From Candidatus Dormiibacterota bacterium (GTDB taxonomy: Bacteria > Chloroflexota > Dormibacteria > UBA8260 > Bog-877): a stretch of 6,967 nucleotides of DNA. Each line of letters begins with the position of its first letter. Within the stretch, counting starts at the first letter, position 1. The stretch covers positions 12,097 through 19,063 of the forward strand of contig PLTL01000157.1 in assembly GCA_003164475.1 (NCBI GenBank), given 5' to 3'. The position numbers and the translations under genes were made by a program. Of this stretch, positions 1 to 5,342 are shown piece after piece. Under the pieces are notes generated by a model. That model ran no database searches. It saw only the letters and a list, made by a program, of their open reading frames with translations, and was not told where the DNA came from.

Positions 1-743
1 TCCTGCTCAACGCCCTCAGCTTCGTGGCGGTGGTCACTTCATTGCTGACCATGGACCTCGCCCGCCTCTCCCCGAGCAAGCCTGCACGCCGCGGTCGAGG
101 GCAGCTGCGCGAGGGCCTCCGCTACGTCGCCGGGATCCCCGAGCTGCTGGTCCCGCTGTTGATGATGGCCCTGGTGGGCACCTTCGCCTATGAGTTTCAG
201 GTGGTGCTGCCGGTGCTGGCCAGCCACACCTTACACGGCGGGGCCAGGGCCTACGGCTTCATGACCGCCTCGCTGGGGATCGGAGCGATCGGAGGAGGGT
301 TGGTCACCGCCGCCCGGGGCCACACCGGCCTCCGCCCGGTGACGATAGCCGCCGGGGTCTTTGCGGTACTGCTCCTGATGGCCGCGGCCACGCCGACCCT
401 GGTGCTCGAGTACGTCGCCCTGGCCGCGGTCGGCTGGGCCAGCATCTCCTTCATCGCCAGAGGCAACTCCACCCTGCAACTCAACTCCGCACCCAACATG
501 CGCGGCCGGGTGATGGCGCTCTGGGCGATCGCGTTTCAGGGGACGACCCCGATTGGAGGACCTGTGATCGGATTGATCACCGCCGCGGCCGGGGCCAGGG
601 TGGGACTGGCCACCGGCGGCCTCAGCTGCGTGGCCGCCGCGGCCCTGGGATTCCTGGCGGTGCGCCGGGTGAGAGGCAGAAGCGCGGCAGCCGAGCTCCC
701 CGTGGAGCCGATCGGAGACGAACTGGTTGAGTTGCCCGACTAG
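1..743 (+). CDS. MFS transporter, EntS/MFS_3-like exporter, C-terminal half (5' partial)
   Basis: The reading frame is open from the left edge (first full codon at 3) to TAG at 741-743, so the true start lies outside the window. The GTG at 24 is an internal codon: the codons before it already read as a membrane helix (LLNALSF). About 246 residues are visible with roughly seven hydrophobic segments, which fits the second half of a 12-helix major facilitator transporter. The segment around GRVMALWAIAFQGTTPIG, near codons 502-560, is typical of the MFS_3/EntS group of drug and siderophore exporters. The protein ends in a short acidic cytoplasmic tail. By family it would be a proton-driven efflux pump in the inner membrane; the substrate cannot be read from the sequence. 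The next gene on this strand starts 125 bp downstream beyond a GC hairpin, so co-transcription is uncertain. Confidence 0.85.
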   Translation, partial: LLNALSFVAVVTSLLTMDLARLSPSKPARRGRGQLREGLRYVAGIPELLVPLLMMALVGTFAYEFQVVLPVLASHTLHGGARAYGFMTASLGIGAIGGGLVTAARGHTGLRPVTIAAGVFAVLLLMAAATPTLVLEYVALAAVGWASISFIARGNSTLQLNSAPNMRGRVMALWAIAFQGTTPIGGPVIGLITAAAGARVGLATGGLSCVAAAALGFLAVRRVRGRSAAAELPVEPIGDELVELPD

Positions 744-750
744 GCGCCCG

Positions 751-794
751 GCGCCGGCCCGTGCCAGCCGAACCAGGCGGCCGGGGGCCGGCGC
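751..794 (+). terminator. GC-only hairpin after the MFS gene (possible terminator or attenuator)
   Basis: GCGCCGGCCC (751-760) and GGGCCGGCGC (785-794) are perfect 10-bp complements separated by 24 nt, and the first arm begins 7 nt after the MFS stop codon. No T-tract follows, so it is not a classical intrinsic terminator. It could be a U-less terminator of the kind proposed for high-GC actinobacteria, an mRNA 3'-end stabiliser, or simply a GC-rich coincidence. Confidence 0.4.
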
Positions 795-852
795 GCCCGA
801 GGCGGTCCGCCGGTGAGGACAGTCAGCCCGTGCGCCGCACGGCCAGGACGTG

Positions 853-859
853 TAAGGTG
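853..859 (+). promoter_or_regulatory. Candidate -10 (TAAGGT) or Shine-Dalgarno (AAGGTG) of the small membrane protein gene
   Basis: TAAGGT at 853-858 fits the loose actinobacterial TANNNT -10 element. It would place the transcription start near 865, only a few bases before ATG 869, giving a near-leaderless mRNA. The overlapping AAGGTG at 854-859 could instead act as a ribosome binding site, 9 nt before the ATG. The two readings exclude each other, and no good -35 element is visible. Confidence 0.3.
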
Positions 860-868
860 TTTATCGAT

Positions 869-1048
869 ATGCATCTAGCGCGACACCCCCTCTCACTCGC
901 TCTCCTCATCCTGGTCGTCCTCTTCGTCGTCTTCTTCTTGGTGGTTCCGGCGCTCACCCTGGTGATCCACCTGGTGCTGCTGGTGGCGATCGTTTGGGTG
1001 GTGATTTCGCTCCTCCGTTTCCACCGAAGTCACCAGCAGAAGCACTAG
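869..1048 (+). CDS. Small two-helix membrane protein, unknown function
   Basis: ATG at 869 opens a 59-residue protein ending at TAG 1046-1048. After MHLARHPLS come two hydrophobic runs, about residues 9-28 and 29-47, rich in Leu, Val, Ile and Phe. Proline 27 sits at the break between them, and the tail is basic and His/Gln-rich (RFHRSHQQKH). This pattern predicts either a tight helical hairpin or one long membrane segment. The frame stays open upstream to 761, but that extension is Pro/Arg/Gly-rich, overlaps the GC hairpin arm and has no start signal, so I chose ATG 869. I do not recognise a named family; small actinobacterial membrane proteins with similar composition exist and are usually annotated as hypothetical. 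The dense hydrophobic pattern argues that the frame is real, though it is short. Confidence 0.6.
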   Translation: MHLARHPLSLALLILVVLFVVFFLVVPALTLVIHLVLLVAIVWVVISLLRFHRSHQQKH

Positions 1049-1105
1049 TCCGGCCACTGGCGCCGTCGGCGTGCCCACCGCCCTCCCGAGGGATCGGCTG
1101 CGCGC

Positions 1106-1128
1106 CTTGGTGCCGCAGTCGCACCGGG
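1106..1128. terminator. Weak hairpin between convergent genes
   Basis: CTTGGTGC (1106-1113) and GCACCGGG (1121-1128) pair with a 7-nt loop: a 5-bp GGTGC/GCACC core plus G-U and G-C pairs on the plus strand. It lies in the 113-bp gap between the small membrane protein and the 3' end of the redox fusion gene, where terminators for both would be expected. No T-tract follows on either strand, so this is only a candidate. Confidence 0.22.
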
Positions 1129-1161
1129 AGTGGTGCTGACCACAGGTAGCTGAGACCCGCC

Positions 1162-2361
1162 CTAGGACTTCTCGGCCAAGTGGTGGTGTTCCTGAAGGTA
1201 TCGGCGCACCGCCAGCAGGGCCGCGATTCCGTCGCCGACCGCCGAGCCCAGCTGCTTGGTGGAACCCGCCCTGACGTCGCCGGCCACAAACACGCCGAGC
1301 ATTGAGGTTCTGAACATCCCGTCCGCCTTGACGAAGCCGCGCCCATCCAGCTCGACCGAGTCCCCCAGGAAGGCGGTGTTGGGGGTGAGTCCGATGAATA
1401 CGAAGGCGGCGGCAGGGTTCCAGCTGAACTCCTGGCCGCTGTTGACGTCGCGGGCCCGGACTCCCTCCAGGCGGCTCACCCCCTCGAGCCCGAGCACCTC
1501 GGTGCTGGTGTGGACCGAGAACTGGGGATGGTTGAGAACCTTGTCCTGGAGCAGCCGCGAGGCGGTCAGCTCCGGGCCCAGCTGGACGACCCGGATCCGC
1601 TTGGCGAACTGGGCCAGGAAGAGGCCCTCCTCCAGAGCCGAGTTGCCACCCCCGATCACCAGGAGTTCGTTGGAGCCCTTGTAGAAGGGACCGTCGCAGG
1701 TGGCGCAGAAGTGCACCCCGGCCCCGATCAGGTCATCCTCGCCGGGGACCCCGAGCCGGCGGTAGGAGGATCCGGTGGCGATCACCGCCGCGTGAGCGGC
1801 GATCACCTGCCCGGTCCCCAGCCGGAGCAGCACATCCTCGCCGTCGCGGGAGATCCCGGCCACCGAGACCGCGGGCAGCAGTTCCACCCCGTAGCGGCGG
1901 GCCTGGGCGATGAAGCGGTCCGCCAGGTCGGCGCCACCCACGCCCTCGGGAAAGCCCGGGTAGTTGTCGATCCGCTCGGTGACCCCGGACTGACCGCCGA
2001 GGGCGCTGCGGTCGATGACGATCGACTCCATCCCCTCCCGGGCCGCGTAGATCGCCGCCGCCAGGGCGGCGGGACCGCCTCCGACCATGGCCACGTCGTA
2101 GAAGCTGCGCTCGGCCCTGAGTGCAAGCCCCAGCTTCCTGGCCAACTCCTCGTCCGACGGCTCCAGCAGGTAGTCACCCTCCCCAAAGACCACGGTGGGA
2201 ATGGTGCGACCACCCTTCTGCAACGATTCCACGAAGCTAAGCGCCTCGGGATCCTGGTCGACGTCGACCCAGCGGTAGGCGACCCGGTGCTGGGCCAGGA
2301 ACTGCTTGCTGCGCTTGCAGTCAGGACACCAGGGGGCCCCGTAGACGGTGATCTCGGACAT
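1162..2361 (-). CDS. trxB: Glutaredoxin/mycoredoxin-thioredoxin reductase fusion flavoprotein
   Basis: This encodes 399 residues from ATG 2361, preceded by a strong Shine-Dalgarno; the open frame upstream to 2463 is non-coding in character. Residues 3-80 form a glutaredoxin fold with WCPDC (Cys12, Cys15), a cis-Pro in TIPT (Pro55) and an EPSDEELARKLGL ending like actinobacterial mycoredoxin proteins. Residues 88-395 are a low-molecular-weight thioredoxin reductase module: FAD-binding GGGPA (94-98), redox-active CATCD (Cys219, Cys222), nucleotide-binding GGGNSALEE (237-245), and C-terminal FAD motif GVFVAGDVR (356-364). Separate TrxB proteins are about 310-320 residues, so the extra length is the N-terminal domain. 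Reducing power from NAD(P)H would pass via FAD and Cys219/222 either to the attached glutaredoxin or to a separate partner, in the cytoplasm. The HRRxxxR NADPH motif is replaced by an AhpF-like sequence (residues 259-275). Annotation as AhpF-like is the main alternative. Confidence 0.92.
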   Translation of the reverse strand: MSEITVYGAPWCPDCKRSKQFLAQHRVAYRWVDVDQDPEALSFVESLQKGGRTIPTVVFGEGDYLLEPSDEELARKLGLALRAERSFYDVAMVGGGPAALAAAIYAAREGMESIVIDRSALGGQSGVTERIDNYPGFPEGVGGADLADRFIAQARRYGVELLPAVSVAGISRDGEDVLLRLGTGQVIAAHAAVIATGSSYRRLGVPGEDDLIGAGVHFCATCDGPFYKGSNELLVIGGGNSALEEGLFLAQFAKRIRVVQLGPELTASRLLQDKVLNHPQFSVHTSTEVLGLEGVSRLEGVRARDVNSGQEFSWNPAAAFVFIGLTPNTAFLGDSVELDGRGFVKADGMFRTSMLGVFVAGDVRAGSTKQLGSAVGDGIAALLAVRRYLQEHHHLAEKS

Positions 2362-2368
2362 CCAGCCG

Positions 2369-2376
2369 CCTCCTCC
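2369..2376 (-). promoter_or_regulatory. Shine-Dalgarno of the Grx-TrxR fusion gene
   Basis: On the minus strand GGAGGAGG lies 7 nt before ATG 2361, close to ideal. It fixes the start at 2361 rather than at the farther upstream end of the open frame (2463). Confidence 0.8.
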
Positions 2377-2414
2377 AGAATTCACCTGTGAGGCCGGTCT
2401 CCGCCGGGCCGACA

Positions 2415-2430
2415 GCCCTAAATCTAGGGC
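2415..2430 (-). promoter_or_regulatory. 16-bp dyad overlapping a possible -10 of the Grx-TrxR gene
   Basis: GCCCTA (2415-2420) and TAGGGC (2425-2430) are perfect complements around AATC. On the minus strand the centre reads TAGATT (2426-2421), a 4/6 match to TATAAT about 60 nt before ATG 2361. A dyad over a -10 is a common operator layout, but the promoter match is weak: no recognisable -35 lies at the usual distance, and no SigR-type GGGAAT/GTT pair is seen. Confidence 0.35.
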
Positions 2431-2645
2431 CCCGCCCCGGAGGCCGTCCGGCAACCGAACCAAGCCTGCCTCTGAATTGGGGAAGGCCGGCTGGGGTGGA
2501 CCGCCCCAGGGGGGCTCGCAATTCCCGTCATCTTCTCAGGTTCCTCCAACACAATTCCAAGAGCCAGAGGGCATACTCAGGCCAGAGAACGAGGCAAACC
2601 AAGTTCCGCTCCCGGCCGTGACCGGAGCCGGAATCCACGCTAAGC

Positions 2646-2650
2646 AGGAA
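2646..2650 (+). promoter_or_regulatory. Shine-Dalgarno of htrA
   Basis: AGGAA lies 8 nt before the GTG at 2659 and supports that start codon. Confidence 0.55.
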
Positions 2651-2658
2651 CTGGGAAA

Positions 2659-4047
2659 GTGGACAGCAATCAAGACCCGAACCAGCCAGATCAGTGGGCG
2701 GAGGACGTCTCCGAAGCCCCGGAGCCTGCGGCGGACAGCGCCCGGCCAGGGCCCGCGCTGGAACCCCCCGAGCCGACCGAGGCGTCCACCATGGAGTGGC
2801 CTCAGGCCGCTCCCCCGCCGGCGGACGGAGGCGCACCCCTCGGGGGCGGACCTGACGAGCCCGACGACCTGACTCCGGCCCCGCCCGGCCCCAACTGGCG
2901 GCGACGAGTGGCGGTCGTCGCGGTTGCCGCCGTGGTCCTGTTGGGAGTGGGCTTCGCCGGCTACCGGATCGGCAGCCCCGGCAGCAGCAGCACACTGGCC
3001 ACCGAGCCGATCCCGACACCGGCCGCGTCCTCGGGGGTGACCGGGAGCGCCGGCACTCTCAACGTGACCAAGGTCGCCGCCGCGGTTGACCCAGCTGTGG
3101 TGGACATCACCGCGACCGACAGTTACCAGAACCAGACCGACGCGGGGACCGGGATGATCCTCACCTCCAACGGCGAGATTCTCACCAACAATCACGTGAT
3201 CGAGGGCGCGACCAGCATCACCGTCCAGGTCGACGGGACCGGCACCAAGTACACCGCCAACGTGGTCGGCTACGACGCTACTGACGACGTCGCCCTGCTG
3301 CAATTGCAGAGCGCCTCCGGACTCAGCACCGTCTCCGTGGGCAACTCCTCCAGCGTCGCCGTGGGGCTGCCCGTGATCGCGATCGGCAACGCCCTCGACC
3401 TCCCCGGCAAGCCCACCGTGACCAGCGGGGCCGTGACCGCACTCAACCGGTCGATCACCGCCAGTGACGGGGAAGGCACCAGCAGCGAGCACCTGACCGG
3501 GGTCATCCAGATCGACGCTCCGCTTGAGCCCGGCAACTCTGGCGGGCCCCTGGTGAACTCCGCCGGGAAGGTGGTCGGGATGAACACCGCCGCCTCCAGC
3601 AGCAACTCCGGAGAGTGGAGCTCGGCCTCGAACGTCGGGTTCGCCATCCCCATCAACCGGGCCCTGACGATCGCCAGCGAGATCCAGCAGGGGCAGGACA
3701 GCACCACCGTCCGCATCGGGCTCCCGGCCTTCCTGGGAGTCGAGGTTGAAAATGCCGGCAGCGCCAGCGCGGGCAGCGGGTTCGGCGGGTTCGGCGGCTA
3801 CACCCCCCCGGTCGACTCGGGAGCGCTGGTCACCAATGTGCTCGCCAACACGCCAGCCGCGTCGGCCGGCCTTCAGGCAGGCGACGTGATCACGGCGGTG
3901 AACGGGAGCTCGGTCAGCTCGGCCACCGCCCTGGGTTCCTCCTTTGCGGCCGACAAGCCGGGGCAGACCGTCTCGCTCACTTGGGTCGACTCATCGGACA
4001 CGAGCCACACCGCCAATGTGACCCTCACCACGGGACCGGCTGAGTGA
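2659..4047 (+). CDS. htrA: Membrane-anchored HtrA/DegP-like serine protease with PDZ domain
   Basis: The gene encodes 462 residues from GTG 2659 to TGA 4045-4047. Residues 1-80 are acidic and Pro-rich and should be cytoplasmic. Residues 84-103, after NWRRR, form a single membrane anchor. A Ser/Thr/Pro-rich linker follows, then a trypsin-like domain (about 135-350) with the complete catalytic triad: His179 in TNNHV, Asp210 in DDVALL and Ser294 in GNSGGPL. A Gly/Ser-rich spacer (about 367-383) leads to one C-terminal PDZ domain (about 385-460, with AGLQAGDVITAVNG). This is the usual architecture of actinobacterial HtrA proteins, which degrade or refold damaged exported proteins outside the membrane. 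The PDZ domain is expected to bind substrate C-termini and control activity. The gene stands alone, divergent from the Grx-TrxR gene, and ends in a strong terminator. No two-component system is adjacent within the window. Confidence 0.95.
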   Translation: MDSNQDPNQPDQWAEDVSEAPEPAADSARPGPALEPPEPTEASTMEWPQAAPPPADGGAPLGGGPDEPDDLTPAPPGPNWRRRVAVVAVAAVVLLGVGFAGYRIGSPGSSSTLATEPIPTPAASSGVTGSAGTLNVTKVAAAVDPAVVDITATDSYQNQTDAGTGMILTSNGEILTNNHVIEGATSITVQVDGTGTKYTANVVGYDATDDVALLQLQSASGLSTVSVGNSSSVAVGLPVIAIGNALDLPGKPTVTSGAVTALNRSITASDGEGTSSEHLTGVIQIDAPLEPGNSGGPLVNSAGKVVGMNTAASSSNSGEWSSASNVGFAIPINRALTIASEIQQGQDSTTVRIGLPAFLGVEVENAGSASAGSGFGGFGGYTPPVDSGALVTNVLANTPAASAGLQAGDVITAVNGSSVSSATALGSSFAADKPGQTVSLTWVDSSDTSHTANVTLTTGPAE

Positions 4048-4082
4048 CCGCCCGAAGAGTTCGGTAGCAACCCACCCCCCAG

Positions 4083-4120
4083 CGCCCTCCGGTCTTGTGA
4101 CCGGGGGGCGACTTCTTCTT
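4083..4120 (+). terminator. Intrinsic terminator of htrA
   Basis: CGCCCTCCGGTC (4083-4094) pairs with GACCGGGGGGCG (4099-4110) along 12 positions, with a single T-G wobble, around a TTGT loop. ACTTCTTCTT follows. It lies 35 nt after the htrA stop. Because of the wobble and the one-sided T-rich tail it works best on the plus strand; on the minus strand the wobble becomes a C-A mismatch. Confidence 0.85.
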
Positions 4121-4351
4121 GCCGGGCCTCCAGCGGCAGAAGCGGCGCACCAGCCCAGCGCCAACTCCTGCCCAACCTGCCAGCTGGACGGCCCGCACCG
4201 CTGGGGCCCACCTCTGCCGCGCTCAGTCAGGCGAGAGCGGATCCCCCCTGCCCACCTCAGCCGAACCCCCCCATGCCCCGAACCCCCGGCCGGAGCCCAC
4301 CCCTGCACTCGGGAGATGGGCCGGGGAAAGAGAATCCGTCCCGGCCGCGGC
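4121..4351. other. Convergent intergenic stretch without a recognisable gene
   Basis: This lies between the htrA terminator and the 3' end of the DUF4232 gene. Open frames cross it on both strands, but they are Pro/Arg/Ala-rich, lack start signals and resemble no family I know. One inverted repeat is visible, CCCCGGCC (4284-4291) with GGCCGGGG (4319-4326), 27 nt apart. It has no T-tract on either side and is at best a weak 3' element for the minus-strand gene. Confidence 0.5.
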
Positions 4352-4945
4352 TCAGGGCGGCGCCGTGCCGGCCCGCACTGGAGAGACGTAGAGATCGCCG
4401 CCGCAGGGGTCGATGTCGGCACTGGCGGTCACCGTGCCGCCTCCTCCAGGGAGCACGATCTGCAGCTGGGTGGCGGCGGGACACGCCTCGATGCCGGTGG
4501 GCACGTCGCTGTACTGGAGCACAAAGGACGCGGATCCTCCGGCGGCAATGGTCACCAGCTCAGGAGTCGTGCTCACTGAGGTCACCCCGTCGTTGCCGTT
4601 GGACTGGGTGGTGGAGAGACTCCCATTCGCAGCCACCAGCTGGACGGCGGGGTAGCCGTCCAGGGTGCACGGCTGGGCCCCGGTGTTGGTCAGCACGAAG
4701 GCGTAGACGATGTGACCCGCTGCGGAATCTGACTGGCCTTGAGACGCCGTCATGGCGGTCGCCTGGCAGACCAGCACGGTCGCGTTGCTAGGGCTCGGGG
4801 TTGGCCGAGCCGATGCGCTGGGGCTCGGCCGGGCCGACGGACTGGGCTTGGATCCCTTCGAAGCCGCGTGGCCACCGCCGCACCCCGCCAGCAGCAGTCC
4901 GGCCAGGATGCTGAGGGCCACGCCCACGCCGTGCCGCCGGGTCAT
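4352..4945 (-). CDS. DUF4232 lipoprotein with Pro/Ser linker
   Basis: This encodes 197 residues from ATG 4945 to TGA 4354-4352. The N-terminus is a lipoprotein signal: MTRRHG, a hydrophobic run, then LLAGC with Cys22 as the lipidation site, so the mature protein should be anchored on the outer face of the cell membrane. Residues about 30-53 are a flexible Ser/Pro/Ala linker. From about residue 57 the sequence fits DUF4232: a Cys near the start (VLVCQA), a TNTGAQPCTLDGYP block with the second conserved Cys, then alternating beta-type segments, and late cysteines at EACPA and DPCGG. Function is unknown; the fold is expected to be an extracellular beta-sandwich. The GTG at 4948 directly before the ATG could also serve as the start. 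No Shine-Dalgarno is present, and an extended -10 sits just upstream, suggesting a leaderless mRNA. Confidence 0.88.
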   Translation of the reverse strand: MTRRHGVGVALSILAGLLLAGCGGGHAASKGSKPSPSARPSPSASARPTPSPSNATVLVCQATAMTASQGQSDSAAGHIVYAFVLTNTGAQPCTLDGYPAVQLVAANGSLSTTQSNGNDGVTSVSTTPELVTIAAGGSASFVLQYSDVPTGIEACPAATQLQIVLPGGGGTVTASADIDPCGGDLYVSPVRAGTAPP

Positions 4946-4954
4946 CACCAGGGG

Positions 4955-4963
4955 ATTATCACA
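4955..4963 (-). promoter_or_regulatory. Extended -10 promoter of the DUF4232 gene, probably leaderless
   Basis: On the minus strand TGTGATAAT (4963-4955) is an extended -10: TG-N followed by GATAAT, a 5/6 match to TATAAT, which is rare in such GC-rich DNA. Initiation about 7 nt downstream falls at 4948, the first base of GTG, directly before ATG 4945. No Shine-Dalgarno lies between. The -35 region is poor, as is common with extended -10 promoters. Confidence 0.5.
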
Positions 4964-5109
4964 CCGGCCCAAGGTTGGAGCACCGGTCCGCCGCCAGCGG
5001 GGGAACATTCAGAGCCTTCCGAGGGACCCGCTGCCCTCCGATGGGCACCGACCTCGGTGCCTGGCCGCACCTATCGAGCTTTCCTACCGCCCGGGTGCGA
5101 TCCGAGTGC

Positions 5110-5141
5110 CAGGAGGAGCGGTTCGGACCTGCGGCCTCCTG
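5110..5141. other. 32-nt stacked hairpin, possible structured RNA or operator
   Basis: CAGGAGG (5110-5116) and CCTCCTG (5135-5141) are perfect 7-bp complements. Inside, GC-GGT (5118-5122) pairs with ACC-t-GC (5127-5132, one bulged T) around a TCGG loop. About 12 base pairs form in 32 nt, with a small internal loop. It may be a structured RNA element, a regulator binding site, or chance in GC-rich DNA. Confidence 0.25.
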
Positions 5142-5315
5142 CTGGGCGAGGATTCGGGCCCGGCGCTGTGCGGCCGGGGTCACACCTGGCCGCGCCCGAC
5201 GGCCGGCGGCTCGGCCAGAGCTCAGCTGGCATCCGGGCGGCGTACCGACACCACCCTTGGCGCCGGCATCCGGCCGAGTGGTCCCGGGAGATCGATCCGC
5301 ACAGCGCAGCACCCG

Positions 5316-5335
5316 CTGGCGCGGCCGGGCGCCAG
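5316..5335 (-). terminator. Hairpin after the phosphofructokinase gene (U-less terminator candidate)
   Basis: CTGGCGC (5316-5322) and GCGCCAG (5329-5335) are perfect 7-bp complements around a 6-nt loop. The hairpin begins 7 nt after the stop codon on the minus strand. Position and stability suit a terminator, but no T-tract follows. Confidence 0.45.
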
Positions 5336-5342
5336 GGCCGGC

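Larger units (their letters stand above)
2362..2658. promoter_or_regulatory. Divergent intergenic control region of the Grx-TrxR and htrA genes
   Basis: This 297-bp region separates two genes reading away from each other, so both promoters should be here. It holds three short dyads: GCCCTAAATCTAGGGC at 2415-2430, CCGGA/TCCGG at 2437-2441/2447-2451, and CTGGGGT/GCCCCAG at 2491-2497/2503-2509. The hexamer CAATTC (or its complement) appears at 2474-2479, 2519-2524 and 2552-2557, the last two exactly 33 bp apart. CATACT at 2572-2577 is a possible -10 for htrA, leaving a leader of about 75 nt, but no matching -35 is evident. No open frame here looks coding. Confidence 0.55.
5009..5342. other. Gene-poor intergenic stretch between the pfk and DUF4232 genes
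   Basis: This contains 334 bases without a convincing gene. Open frames exist on both strands (for example 4959-5312 minus and 4975-5346 plus), but their translations are Arg/Pro/Gly/Ser-rich with no recognisable motif or start signal. The stretch holds a strong hairpin just after the phosphofructokinase stop (5316-5335) and a larger imperfect hairpin at 5110-5141, listed separately. Both neighbouring genes read on the minus strand. Confidence 0.55.

Noticed and set aside
1510..2391. Long plus-strand open frame antisense to the Grx-TrxR gene
   Set aside because: It is a shadow of a GC-rich gene: the opposite strand encodes a full protein with all flavoprotein motifs, and this translation has no recognisable domain.
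2362..2463. N-terminal extension of the Grx-TrxR gene to 2463
   Set aside because: The 34 extra residues are Arg/Gly-rich and cover the dyads and the strong Shine-Dalgarno at 2369-2376; homologous glutaredoxin domains begin near the MSEITVYG start.
2536..3492. 318-residue minus-strand open frame opposite htrA
   Set aside because: Gly/Asp/His-rich translation with no motif, lying opposite the HtrA reading frame with its catalytic His and Asp.
4284..4326. CCCCGGCC/GGCCGGGG inverted repeat as a terminator for the DUF4232 gene
   Set aside because: The loop is 27 nt and no T-tract follows on either strand; short GC-only repeats are expected by chance here.
4787..4860. Repeated Ser/Pro codons in the lipoprotein gene as a DNA repeat or CRISPR-like array
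   Set aside because: The repetition is at the level of a low-complexity protein linker, with irregular unit length and no spacer structure.
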